Both the position numbers and the translations under genes were made by a program. A DNA stretch of 64,000 nt, taken from the NCBI GenBank assembly GCA_018398805.1, contig JAGFBZ010001254.1, positions 434,001 to 498,000 of the forward strand, in the 5' to 3' direction. Source of the DNA: Hirundichthys speculiger. Taxonomy: Eukaryota > Chordata > Actinopteri > Beloniformes > Exocoetidae. Below are positions 12,512 to 23,654 of this stretch, piece after piece (the stretch's first letter is position 1; the number at the start of each line of letters is the position of its first letter). A model generated the notes under the pieces. That model ran no database searches and was not told where the DNA came from. It saw only the letters and a list, made by a program, of their open reading frames with translations.

Positions 12512-13069
12512 GGGTGAATTCCAATTCCTCCCTTTACCCTCAATCTAAAAATCGCACTCCTGTGAAGTGCAAGTGCTGTCCCGATTCTAAAATCGTCAAG
12601 TTGAGGGACAATTTTGAGGGCTGTATCGCCCTCAATATTGAGATTCTGCAGCACCACCCTTGGAAGTAAGGGCTACCCAGAAGGCATTGCGTATTTTCGC
12701 CAAAACATCTTCGAAAAGGGTTGCACTGAAATAAGTGAGCTTCAGATGTAAGTATTTTCGTAGTTAATAAATATATAAATGTTACGAAACTATCTTATTA
12801 TCTTTGTTATATTATTTATATTATCTAATTCTTCTTCTACGTCTTCTTCTCCTTCTTCTTCGTCGTCGTCGTTTTCTTGACAGACTGGACGTAGCTTTGG
12901 GGTAAGGCCGCCCCCCACAGTCTGAAGACGTAACTGCACTCAAGGGGTGTCCCATTTCTAAGTCACAATATAGCCCTGACACTTTCGAGCGCCAAGATTC
13001 AGGGTCAAAGACTGAGGGTTAAAAGTGAGGGTTGAGATTGAGGGTTAATGGAGGAATAGGAACTGGCCC
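12512..13069. mobile_element. Harbinger-like MITE, 558 bp, with 3-bp duplication
   Basis: The ends are imperfect inverted repeats: left gggtgaattccaattcctcc, right the complement of gggccagttcctattcctcc. The interior holds repeated agggttgag-type motifs and a CTT/CGT-rich stretch at 12826-12880. Flanks are AAA on both sides (12509-12511 and 13070-13072). The flanking LINE sequences encode NDCGLFVF and ISGPLPS, two consecutive parts of the ORF1 esterase domain. Removing the element plus one AAA rejoins them, which shows the 3-bp target duplication directly. TIR type and 3-bp duplication fit PIF/Harbinger, though its usual target is TWA. Confidence 0.85.
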
Positions 13070-13439
13070 AAAAACAAAAAGTCCACAGTCATTTAAAAGG
13101 TTAAAAAGCTCATTAAAGTCCTTTTTCACCAACTCAGACCATCCACAGGACGTCATTAAAGCCCAAATGTAAAATTAACCTTTTAATTAAAGAGAGAAAT
13201 GAGCACAACAGCCCCAGAAGTTTCCCCAGGATTACCGCGACTGTGGCTCCAGTGAAGGAGTGGGTGACAGATGAAAAATCGCACTTCTCTAAAGATGGCA
13301 TCCCCAACTATTGCTGTAGTTGGGAAAACAGAGGACGAGGAGATGGGGATGCAGATTAACTGGCGGGTGTCAACTCGCATTACAGGGCATTATTGCCATC
13401 TACCCTTAAGGAGTATGAATTTTTTTTTAACATTTCCTT

Positions 13440-13520
13440 CCCAAGGCAAAGGCCCACGACCCACTGAAAACGGGTCTGCGACCCACTTTTGGATCGCAAC
13501 CCACCAGTTGAGAACCACTG
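13440..13520. mobile_element. hAT transposon end, other end not found
   Basis: The block ends ...ccagttgagaaccactg. Its complement starts CAGTGGTTCTCAACTGG followed by a GGGTCGC-type motif, a common hAT terminus. I could not find the partner terminus or a matching 8-bp duplication of CTCTAGTG, so the element is probably truncated where it meets the LINE near 13385. Confidence 0.5.
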
Positions 13521-16287
13521 CTCTAGTGCATTAACTTCAGTTTTTTTTTTTTTTTCAATTGCACCATTGACTTTTGACAGCAAACAACACTGCCTTCTGA
13601 ATGCGAGTAGGAATTTTCTGACTGTTTTGATAAAAATGCCTTGTTTTTTGTAAGACTGTAATGATGGTGTTATATCAGGATTGCTCATGATTCCTCCACT
13701 TTAACGCACGGTCCAACTCAACAGCATAGATTCCAGCCTCAAAATATCCTCTGGACCTGGTCAAATAAAGAATGAGCTGTAACAATGCTAACGTCTTCTG
13801 TTTGGTGGTGTTCATAACTCAGTGTACAAACTACTCACTTAAAAAAAAAAGAAATGGGAAATCCTTTATCCCTGCTCCTTTCCTGTAACACACCTTGTAG
13901 CTGAACAGCTTCATAAATACATAAAACATTTTCCACATCACCATAGGATAAATATTCTCTCCGGCATGAGGCATCAGGGGTATCTGTAGCTCCCAATCTG
14001 TCCTTGGGGCTCGAGTTCAGCTTTATTTTTATGATAGACATGAGATTTCCATCACTGGGCAGGAACCCTTGAAAGATGAAGGATATTTACTACAGGCTTG
14101 GGAGTAAAGCCACCCACACCTAATGTGACTCAGCACTTCAAAATAGCAGAAGAGTTTAAATCAATGATGTGCTTTTCACACTCAAGAATTAAGGTCGCAT
14201 ATTTTTCCACCAAAACTGCTTCAAAGGGTGGCAAGATAGTTATAGCAGCCGTCAAAGCTGTATGACCAAATGCTACAGACTTTCATGTGTGTGTGTGCGT
14301 GTGTGTGTGTGATAAGAGACCATACAAACAAGGAGAATTAGACAGAGGTAGATGAGGGGGATTTTACCCACTGCTGTTTTGCTTCCAGTGAACGCTTTCA
14401 AATCAAGTCCTTTTCTGCTGCAGTTTGAGGGACACAGATCGGTAAATGTAGCTTATGTTTGTGGCTCAGAACTGGTGCACGTTTGGCTCTTTAGCTGCTG
14501 TGTCAGGTGAAAAGTGCACATGGAGCAAATAGCTGACCCTGTAAGAGGCTTTCACCTCATCACAACTTGCTGAGCAGCTTAGTCCTTTGCAGCACATTAT
14601 CAAATGGCACAGCTGTCTTTTTTGGATGATCCCTTTCCAAACCTTCTATCTGAACACCATCGTGTAAGTTTTCTAAGATTGAGCCATTTCAGAATCATCC
14701 ATACATTTATAATGTTTTGCATGTTTGCAGACAAATTCTTTTCTGTATGTAGCAGGTATTTTTCTTGTGCAAAGTAGGGTTCCCCCCTTTTCATTTATGT
14801 TGAACTTGGGTTTTGAAGTCTCTTAAATTCTTAAATCACAGCCTTATTTAGGTTCATGTGTCTTCTGGGTGTTTAGGAAGGCACTTCAGCATGGTTCAGT
14901 GAAACGCATTAGTGTGACAAATCCATTGACTGCATCATGGCAGGTAAGAATATTGGCAGTAGCAGTCTTTCTGTCTCAGTCAGCTGAGTTTTTATTCAAA
15001 CTGCTTGAGAAACATGTGGAAGTAACATATTTTATATGAACTAGGTTGACAGGCTCAGCCTTCTTCAAATGATTAACTAGATTTAATTAGGAAACTGTTG
15101 ATACATTCATTAGTAAAACAGATGTAAATGACAGAAAAATGACTGAATAATCTCCTGCAAGCTGTCTTGTCAAACTTTTGAGAACTTTTATTGCAGACAC
15201 TTCAGTACTAGTTCTTCATCAAACAAAAAAACATTTTATGAAAACAGTATGATCTCCTAAACAGGAAGTGGCAGTAAGAATACAGCCAATTACATCTTCC
15301 AAATGTTTTAAACAGACTTAATAATTTTTATTTACAAGAATATAATACGGTTCACCTTCTAAATCAGTTAATATTTGATTTGCCTGAATTCATTATGAAA
15401 TATGACTGTTTTAGTTTTGCAACTAATTTTTTACTTTCAAGCACGAACACAAGCATGATTTGTGCACCAAACTAAATGAATTTACACACATTTGCTTTTA
15501 CATAAAGGGTCTAATGTAAATTTTTGTTTGTTTGTTTGCTTCACTCTGTTTAATCTCCCTTCTAATGGGACTCCCATAATAAATTTGTCATTTAACAAAG
15601 GACTTCATGGATGAGACTGAGGTCATAAAACATAGACTTAGGTAGTATCTTGGATATGTTTATTAATCAGGTCATGCTGTGGCTGAGATCTTCAGTATTG
15701 TAATACAAATATTGGAATATCTCAAAATCCATTCGTGAAATTCCTTCGCTCTTTTAAGATCCCCCTTTATTTATAAATAAAAGGGGAAAAATGTAAGAGG
15801 TTACTTGGTCTGTACCACTTCTGAACACTAAAATAAACAAACACCCTTTCTTCTTTATCCTTCTCTTGCTGTTGGAGCTGTGCACAATGCAGCAAAACTA
15901 TTTATCTCCTCAAACAGGTTAAAAAAAATTTAAATTGCCATTGACAGTGTCATTTCTTGTCCATCCACACATGAGATCTTTGCCGTCTCTGTGGGCCTAA
16001 AGTCAGGATACAAAGAGAAATGCCACTATTTTTAGAGGTGTGCTTCAGTGATGTTCGCTTTAACATTTATTCACAATATTTGCTGTGTTAAACTTGTCAC
16101 TTGACCATTTAAGAATAGCGATGATGATAGAAAGACTCAAACAACTTGAGGCCCTCTGGAATAATACTCTAAGAGCCACTGGCTCCTAAAGAACTGAACT
16201 AAAATGATCTATTGTACTCCTGTAGGATATTTTGCAGATGTATATCAGACATACACACAGTGTCTGGTCCTTATTTCATGTATTCTC
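13521..16287. other. Intergenic, nothing assigned
   Basis: About 2.8 kb without a supportable gene. It holds a poly-T run at 13540-13556 and a GT-rich microsatellite at 14286-14310. Open frames are short and lack splice context. Confidence 0.45.
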
Positions 16288-16612
16288 CATCAATCCATCC
16301 ATCCATCCTTCCATCCATCCATCCATTAGCTCCCGCTTGGTCTGGAGTCGGGTCGCGGGGCAGCAGCTTCAGCAGCTTCAGCAGAAAGGCCCAGGAGGTG
16401 CTGATTCTCATCCCTGCCGCTTCACACTCGGCTGCGAACCGCTCCAGCGAGAGCTGAAGATCCCCACTCGATGGCGCCAACAGGACCACGTCATCTGCGA
16501 ACAGCAGAGACGAGATCACCACACCACCGAACCGGAACCCCTCCGCTCCTCGACTGCGCCTAGAAATTCTGTCCATAAACATTATGAACAGAATCGGTGA
16601 CAAAGGGGCAGC
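16288..16612 (-). mobile_element. RTE-type LINE, internally deleted copy
   Basis: On the minus strand the frame reads SPILFIMFMDRISRRSRGAE, then SLLFADDVVLLAPSSGDLQL and AAECEAAGMRIST. These are RT motifs with an intact FADD active-site box. It then jumps directly to the LINE 3' end (LLKLLPRDPTPD) and a CCAT/GGAT tetranucleotide tail at 16288-16325. Everything between the RT palm and the 3' terminus is missing. The longer copy at 58140-59430 shows the region lost. Family: RTE clade, Rex3-like by the GATG-type tail (tentative). Confidence 0.8.
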
Positions 16613-17653
16613 CCTGGTGGTTATGGGTTCTCGAGATTGTAAAAGTTTAACTTATGTGTGGCAATTAGATTTTTGTGATGTTTGGAGACTGTCATTGACT
16701 GCACACCTATTACCCACTTCCCATTAACGATATCACAGATTAAGATAAGATATAAATGTTTTTCCTAAATTAGACACTGTGATATGATATGACTGAATTC
16801 AGTTTATTATGTTACTGCATATAGAGCACCTGTGTAATCCATTTTTTTCCCACATGAAGCCCGTACATGTTCTCTGAGGTTTTCTTAAGCATTACTGCTT
16901 TTTGCTTAATACAACAGCAGAACTGTGGAGAGGAGTCATGTGATATTAGTGTATCAATCTGAACCATCATTTCTGAACCATCAATTTTTCTATAACCGCT
17001 TCATCCTTTTTCAGGCTGCACTGCTTCTCACTAAAAAAGCATCATCTTCTCTCAGGAAACTATTTGTGCACCGCTAAATGAAAAGGCAAGTGGTCTTGTG
17101 CTCAAAAGCAGTAGTTCTGTCTGTCTCAAAAACTACTGGCTGGTGATCTATTCATTGTTCTAATCTGGTTTAATCCACTCAGTAATCCCCATGATTTAAT
17201 CTGCAATCATGGTATTTGTGGTCTTTGTTTACTCAAGCATATGTCCATTCTCCAGTATTGCTTTAGTTTTAATTGATTGTCCCTGTGATGTCATTATTAT
17301 AGTTTTGGCTACTAAACTGAGCAACAGGTTAGTGCTGGATTACATGAGAGGTGCTTTCTATTAAAGGACAGTTGGTGCATAAGCTTTTTTGCATATGTGC
17401 CCATTCTGTAACAGTTGAATATCATTGCCCACTCACTGCCAACTTTGTTGCCATCTGAGCCCCACTGTGATAGCTGGGCAGGTTGGGACACATGGAGAAA
17501 TGGCCCAGAACAGTTTCCACTGCCCATATCCCTTTGAAAGATATACAATGATAATATGTTCTATCAGGGGGGAAAAACATAGTTGTTCACATAATGTTAC
17601 TAAAGTAAGAACATCTAAAAAAGAAAGGTTTGTTAAATCAAGCCACAATTTAG

Positions 17654-17925
17654 AGGGGTGGCTGTGGTGCAGAGAAGACAGTTGCTGGAGTTGGTTGCTC
17701 TCCAACTGTAGGGTCACTGGGTTGATCCCCAGCTCTATCTGCCAAGGTGTCCCTGGACAGCACACTGAGCCTCACATTGCTCCAGCCGCTCAGAGTGACG
17801 ATTTCAAGCCGGGATAAAGAGGGAGGGTTGTGTCAGGAAGGGCATCCAGTGTAAAACCTGTGGCAAATCAATATGTGGAATACAATATTGACCTCTGGTG
17901 TCCACTTAAAAATTGGAAAGCTGAA
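17654..17925 (+). mobile_element. tRNA-derived SINE
   Basis: The 5' part resembles an RNA polymerase III promoter: an A-box-like ggtggctgtggtgcag at 17656, then a B box ggttgatcccc at about 17722. The body carries gtcaggaagggcatccagtg and caaatcaatatgtgga, hallmarks of a widespread teleost SINE/LINE tail. It ends in a T-rich tract at about 17930. It is diverged and I do not see a clear target duplication. A chance 130-codon ORF crosses it. Confidence 0.75.
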
Positions 17926-17929
17926 AGGA

Positions 17930-20927
17930 TTTTTTTTTTTATTTAAGATTGTGTAAATATAAGACCTGTCAATAATAAAATAGAAAACTGCTTTGAATTT
18001 ACTATACACACCTGGTGGTTATTACCAGCAGAGAAACTGAAACTCCAAATGTAGAAGTTACCAGGATGCTTCTCTTATTCATCCAAACTTTATGTTCTGA
18101 AAATCAGTATTCATCAGTGAACTTATAGCCTTTTTGAATGATAGCTCATAACACAGTGTTTCTGATCATCCCTGCCCACTGTTCAATTTTCAGAAATTTG
18201 GAACATGGCCAAGTTTGTCATAACAATTCCTAATGATCAAAACAAACTGCATTAAATGGGCTGATTCTCGATCTCCTGCGTGAAATTCCCGATTCCATTC
18301 TCTGATGGAATCAGACAATTCACATCTAAGATGTGATTTTGTCGACATTCAGAGGATTTGCTATGAAAAAAATGTTTTGTGCTGTGCAACAACATAGCTA
18401 TTACACATTTTGTCATGAGACTGAGAATGATGCTCACCATTCAACTGTGCTTCAGCTCATAGTGATGATTAACCTGCGAAATCTCTTCCTGGGTCGTACT
18501 GAACAGCGAGTAATGAGTCCCCTCTGCTAACAAGTTCATGTAAACGATTCTGCCCTCAATTGCTGTTAAAGGCTCTGGACATATAATACAGTGGCACTGA
18601 GTAACTTTTGAAGGCCTTTAATTTAGTAGGAGCCCCATGCCATGATACTCTTAAAAGCATTGGCTTTCAATGATGAGTGGACATACTAAGTTATTCATCA
18701 GCAGTGCACCACTGCTGGCCCTCAGGAGCCCAAACAAAGCATCTACCACTTAATTTGCTCTGACCAGTGCCAAGGGCATCCATTTAATTCGAGTCAATCA
18801 ACGCAATGGCATTTTGAGGCCACAGAGCTTTTACATATCACTACAGTGCTTGGATAAATGTTTATAAAGCAGATGATGAAGCTCTCCCACCAATCATGGT
18901 TTATTATCATATTCATTTCTAAGAATCAACAATGGGAAATACAAAAATCAAACGAAAAAAGTCTAGATGCTCTTCTTCTCTGACAAATTTGATCTTACAT
19001 TTGAAATGTGGAGGGGCTCTGTATTTTTCTTCATCTCAGAAAATCCTGAAATCTCTTACTTAGTAAACCAAAATTCTTAAAATACATCAGTGAGCCTCAG
19101 CTGCACTGACAAGCTCCTGCTGTTATGAGCAGGGACTCTGCAGTTTGGTTTGAGCGAATAACTCACAGCCTGTTTTGCTGATATGAATAGTTCCTACTAT
19201 AGCACCTAACGTCCGAAAATAGTCCCAAACAAATGTTCCTTTCAGTTTCTCCAAAATATGTTTTATAAGTTACTTTTCCTTTCATAAAAATAAATTATTG
19301 AATAGTTTTGGGACCAATAAGAAGACTAGAGGTATGTGCCAAACATTAACATATCCTTTGCAGCTGTAAGACAGATATTTGTAAAAGTATGCTTGTAATG
19401 CTTTTTCAGTATTCCAGTGACTGGACTGTCAATGAACCCTGAAGAGGAAGAAGCTGAGAGCAGAATATAACAAGACACCGGAGACACCATGCTGTACTCC
19501 AGGGAGCCATTAAATAAAGTTTCCATTTATTTATCCATACAGGTAAAAAAAAAAAAAAAAAAAGAAAGAAAGAAAGAGCGCTGTGGCTTCTTGCTAATTG
19601 CCAACAGAAAACTGTTGAGGTAGCTGGGGAGCTGTGCCCTAGCAGCAGATGCCTCATTGACCTCCAAGGCTTGTTGCTCCACTCAGTAATTTTCTGTGAT
19701 GCATGCTGGGAGGGAGGACCTACCTGCTGTGCTGACAGGTCGTCACCTCGCACAATTAATTACGTAGGAACCTGGTGGCACTGGAGAAAGTACAGTTGTG
19801 ATGTCACGCAACCAAAGGAGATGAGTTTGTGACAGATGAGTAAAATGGGATGAGTGACAGCTACATCAGAAGACAGTTATGAGAAGTGAGTGAGGGACCT
19901 CGCCTCTGGGAAGACAGATGCTGAGCGGCACTGGCCTGGCTGGCTGGGTGAGCTTTAGATGCCTCGGAGGGACAAGACCACACCATTTTGTGGAGTGTAA
20001 CTGACACCCATGCAGTACACTAAGTAAGCCCCAGAGAAGGGTAAGGTTAAGTTGGAAAACAAAACACCAAAGCAAGCCATGTAATAAGCCTCTCGCTTTG
20101 CGGCTGTCTGTGTCAGGCGCAGCAGAGGAAGTCTAATTTATTTAATAGCCTGCCACTTTAATGCCGGGCATTTGGAGCAAGAAAACAGAAGGCAGTGACG
20201 ATAAAAGCATAGCGGGGGAGAGAGCAGACAAGCACTTTCGTCGCATTCAATGTTGAGATGTGATTTCCAAACTGAGGATCTGTGTCAGCCATCTGGTGAT
20301 GGAGAAGAGCAGGGAACTCTGTCAGCACGCTACCTTCAATAATGCAAGCGTGCATGCTGTCACTGCATAATTGATGCTTCAAGGGGACATTTCTCTGAAA
20401 TGTCAACTTCCGTGAATTCATCATATTCAGTAATGGTTAACATCCCCTTCATACCACTGTATGTACTTTAATATCATAAATTATTCAAATTCACTGCAGA
20501 TCAACTGCATTTGTTTTGAATGGTATTTACAGTTGCAGGAATTTAGCCAGCATCCCATGCTCTTATGCATTTGTTCTTAGGTTCAGCTGGTCAGACTTGC
20601 AAGGAGAGATAAATCAATTCCAACGCGTACACATCCAGAATGTGCGATAGCCTTTGGTGAAATGAAATTAGCTGCTGCCATTCCACAAAACATAAGCTGC
20701 TGATTGCATCTGCTCCAGTGTTTGCTCCTCTCAGAGCCTTTGCAGTTGTGGGAGGTGACAAATGATGCTTAGACACTTTTAAAAGTCTTAAATTAGATGA
20801 CAGCATCACTGAATAAAAGTCTTTCCTTCCACTGGAACAGGTTTTAATGCCATATACTATAAAGATATTAAAAACAATGATGAGCTCATGCAGTGACTAA
20901 TATAATTATCTTGGAACAATTTCCTTT
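17930..20927. other. Intergenic, nothing assigned
   Basis: Three kilobases of AT-rich sequence. An A-run with GAAA repeats lies at 19545-19578. No exon, RNA gene or recognisable transposon was found, and open frames are short and unrelated to known domains. Confidence 0.4.
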
Positions 20928-20938
20928 ACTCTCAATAT

Positions 20939-21064
20939 CCATCCATTATCCATACCGGTTTAGTCCTGTACAGGGTCATGGGGATCTGCTGGAGCCTATC
21001 CCAGTTCTGTTGGGGCAAAAGGCAGCAGTACACCCTGGACAGGTCTCCAGTCCATCGCAGGGCT
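20939..21064 (-). mobile_element. 5'-truncated SINE copy with 11-bp duplication
   Basis: It begins with ccatccattatccatacc and continues gtcctgtacagggtcatggg..ggagcctatcccag..caccctggacaggtc..cagtccatcgcaggg. This is the reverse complement of the 3' part of the SINE at 39253-39608. The perfect 11-bp direct repeat ACTCTCAATAT flanks it at 20928-20938 and 21065-21075. The insert is 126 bp and lacks the tRNA-like head, as expected for a 5'-truncated retroposition. Confidence 0.88.
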
Positions 21065-21680
21065 ACTCTCAATATGATTTCTGAAATGTTAAACACAATG
21101 CACGGGCACCAACAGGAAAATTAGATGTCTGGCAGATTCATATACCTCTGTCTCTATTACCCCTCTCCCCCGTACCCCTTAGGTATTAAGAAATGCAAAT
21201 GTTATGTCAGCCACCACATACAGAGATAAATCTGATATCCCATGCATTACCATGAGGATATTACTACTACAGCACCAGGTTGGACTCATACTGTATTTCA
21301 CAGCCATGTCCTTTCCACAGCTGTGAAATTAATTAAGATATGTCTGAAAGATGGAGGAACCGGATTACGGTGCTCCTGAAAATAGGATTAGACTGATGTG
21401 ATGGAACAGGCTGGAAATGAAACACTGAAGTCAGTGTTGTGTAATGAGGTATAGTACAAGTGACTCAGTGAGCAAGTAAAAACCTGGACGTCAATCAACA
21501 CGCAGAATGTTATTCCTTCCCAGATTCCTCTTTATCAAACAACTTAAAATATCAAATAGCTTTCACGCTGATGACATAGTCATGCAATGTTGCAACTTTA
21601 ATTTCATTTTTATATGTTGTGGAATGTAATGGAAAAATAATTGTATATCTTATTTCAGCTGTAACATGATTGGTTTCTCG

Positions 21681-22051
21681 TGAGGCAGTTAAACAAGAAT
21701 TAAATAATTACACTTGGCAATGACAGGAGTGCAAAGTGAATTTAATCTCCAGTTGTATACAAGCAGAAGAGCTCATTTACTCACATCACAGAACAAGCTG
21801 ATGCGGGAATGACAGCAAGGAGCTAAGACACAATCCCTTTAAACAAAATGTCTGAACAACGACGAAACCTTGAGATAATTTCTCCAGATGACTACGTGTC
21901 CTGAACTCATACGAATGATGGAGCCTGTAAAAACAGGGGTGACAATATTCACATTCCAGGAGAAATGTCTCAGATGCATAAACTTAACATTATTCCAAAC
22001 AAAAAGGTCTCTCTGACCTGTGAACCTATAAGGAGCCACATTTTCATAACA
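21681..22051 (-). mobile_element. 3' LTR of an endogenous retrovirus
   Basis: On the minus strand the block starts TGTTATGAAAATG immediately after a purine tract (AAAAAGTGGGGAG, 22052-22064). It ends AACTGCCTCA at 21681, so it has TG...CA ends, 371 bp. An ATTAAA hexamer precedes the 3' end by about 70 bp. A related LTR end lies at 9156-9290. No 5' LTR or gag-pol is in the window. Confidence 0.72.
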
Positions 22052-22064
22052 CTCCCCACTTTTT

Positions 22065-22740
22065 GTTGCACCCCAGTTTTTGTTGTCACATATTACAAAC
22101 TTATCTAATACCGCAGCAGCAGAGTATGCTTCCCCACCCTCAAGGGGGCAAAAAGCCCACAACTGCGAAGCCACAGAGGGGAAAATTAAGCATTGTCTGT
22201 TTCTACATCCCCCTAAGGAGCCAAACATCTATCCCAGAAGTTACAGGGGACAGTAAAAGACGCCTGAGGCTAGCTTCTCTACACTAAAGGCCAAAAACCC
22301 AGTGGGAAAAAGACCAGAAGCACCCACAGGTGCAGCATCCCAATTGATGTCGGAGAAAGAGTCAGATCTCTGATTATGCAAAAAAGAAGTTGTCATTGCT
22401 TTTAGCATCATGTGAAGCAAACAGGAAAATAAAAGAAAAAACAAAACCAAAACAAATATGATTGGCGTAAACACTTTCTCTAACATAGAGGACCAGGAAC
22501 CCGAGGTCAGCCATGTAGACATGTGAAATCCCCAGTTCCTCTGAGTCCCTGTGACGCTGGGTCTGCAGCAGCAAATTTAGATGTGAGACTGAGACAACGT
22601 GGGTCATGTTTTCAGTAATATCTGAAAAATTGGTACAGCAGATTTCCACAATAAGGTGGTTTAACACAGCACTCCCTGGTGAAGTTCTTTGCTTATTTCT
22701 GGAAATTAGAGGAGAAATCAGACAGGGAAGCAAGAACTGG
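22065..22740 (-). pseudogene. Retroviral envelope remnant (C-terminal part)
   Basis: Two overlapping minus-strand frames (22733-22374 and 22522-22241) together resemble the transmembrane subunit of a retroviral envelope. There is a double-cysteine motif (EICCTNFSD) near 22645, a heptad-like stretch after it, a Trp-rich membrane-proximal segment (WLTSGSW) near 22500, and a hydrophobic anchor of about 25 residues at 22420-22475. The purine tract and LTR follow directly. The reading shifts frame between the ectodomain and the anchor, and the upstream surface subunit is absent, so it cannot make an intact protein. It is downstream of igsf5 and unrelated to it. Assignment rests on layout and motifs; the virus group is not determined. 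Confidence 0.6.
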
Positions 22741-23450
22741 AAGGCAAAAGTAAAATTTCAAAGTTCTAAAGAGACTTCAGATGTATTTGAAAATGGTGGT
22801 GGGGGTAACAATGTTAAATATCCACCAGTTTTCACAGACTGACTTCGTGGCTGAACCTTTACTCATCTTTTAAGACAATGATTATCAACATTTGGTGTGT
22901 TTTAGAGATTTCGATTAAAAATGCTGAGACCTGTCTTTTAATGATGTTATTTCCCTCATTTGATTCGTCCAAGCACTGTTGCTGGGATCTCTGATTTTAG
23001 TGGTGGCTTCTGCAATCTTCTAATGAGAGAAAACTACTGAATACTAAGGGACAGATAAAAAGATAGAAAAACTGGACCCAAGCATAGGTGTAGGTTTAAC
23101 TGAAATCTCTGAGGGGGATCTAAGAGTGCTTCCTACAAAGCTTTAGAGAATGATACACTTCATTTCTGAGGGCTAAACTGAAAAGCAGCAATTTGTGCTT
23201 TTTCCTCAATCAGTCTATGATAGAAATCTCTTTACTTATATAAGGTAAAAACAAGCATTAGTCATATTGTGACAATTCAAAAAAAGTCGCCCAAACCTGT
23301 AAAGCTCTGACATGTTCTATTACTATATATCAATGTAACACATCAGCATGATATTTGCTTCTGTGCCCCAATGACTATGTCCCACATACATGAATAGCTA
23401 TAATATATACAAAGACATAAAGAAAGAATATCATAGTGCCCAAAACATTA

Positions 23451-23456
23451 TTTATT
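23451..23456 (-). terminator. igsf5: igsf5 polyadenylation signal AATAAA (candidate)
   Basis: The complement of TTTATT lies 88 bases beyond the igsf5 stop codon on the minus strand. It is the first canonical hexamer after the stop and implies a short 3' UTR of roughly 110 bases. Confidence 0.6.
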
Positions 23457-23543
23457 AAGACATGCTAAACTCAATATAAATAACCTTAGTGTTTTACAAA
23501 TACACGGAAACATCGTATGCAGGTGATATGAAAACAAAAATAT

Positions 23544-23654
23544 TCAAACAGTGGTAATTCTTCTGATATTGCTGTCGTTTTCGTCCTCTTCAAACTCAGT
23601 GGTTTGGCTCTCAGTGTGTAGAGATGGGCTGCTGGAGTGTACAACATCAGGAAT
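23544..23654 (-). CDS. igsf5: igsf5 terminal exon with PDZ ligand
   Basis: Acceptor ctgttcctcag. In phase 0 it reads IPDVVHSSSPSL...EFEEDEND, then NIRRITTV and TGA at 23546-23544. The T-T-V end is a class I PDZ ligand; the human protein also ends in a Thr/Val PDZ motif. The longer open frame across this region (23737-23486) is in another frame and is not used. Confidence 0.88.
   Translation of the reverse strand: MPDVVHSSSPSLHTESQTTEFEEDENDSNIRRITTV

Larger units (their letters stand above)
9395..13380 (-). mobile_element. Degenerate L2/CR1-group LINE with ORF1 esterase, endonuclease and RT remnants
   Basis: Read on the minus strand, domains occur in LINE order. ORF1 (13380-12245) has SGNH-esterase-like blocks: IVGDAI at about 13294-13310, HLGFND at 13150-13168 and DGIHP at 12338-12355. 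Next come apurinic-type endonuclease motifs FNVRSLSN and LTETWL (11992-11798), then GDFNLH and LDLVIS (11700-11500). Reverse transcriptase remnants follow: LLDLSAAFD at 10495-10283, PQGSIL near 10260, and WMAENFLQLNQDKTEVLVIG at 10200-10140. The C-terminal LKPLHWLPVSFRIE lies at 9809-9588. The 3' end falls near 9395. Many stops and frameshifts break it, and the RT YADD box is deleted. The esterase block I reads GDA, not GDS, so the nucleophilic serine is gone. It is interrupted by the MITE at 12512-13069. L2 rather than another CR1-group clade is inference. Confidence 0.85.

Noticed and set aside
1..23400. PCP4 and DSCAM, expected to the left of igsf5 by human synteny
   Set aside because: I looked for the PCP4 IQ-motif exon ([20 protein letters not shown] type) on the minus strand and for DSCAM 3' exons on the plus strand and saw neither. 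They may lie outside the window.
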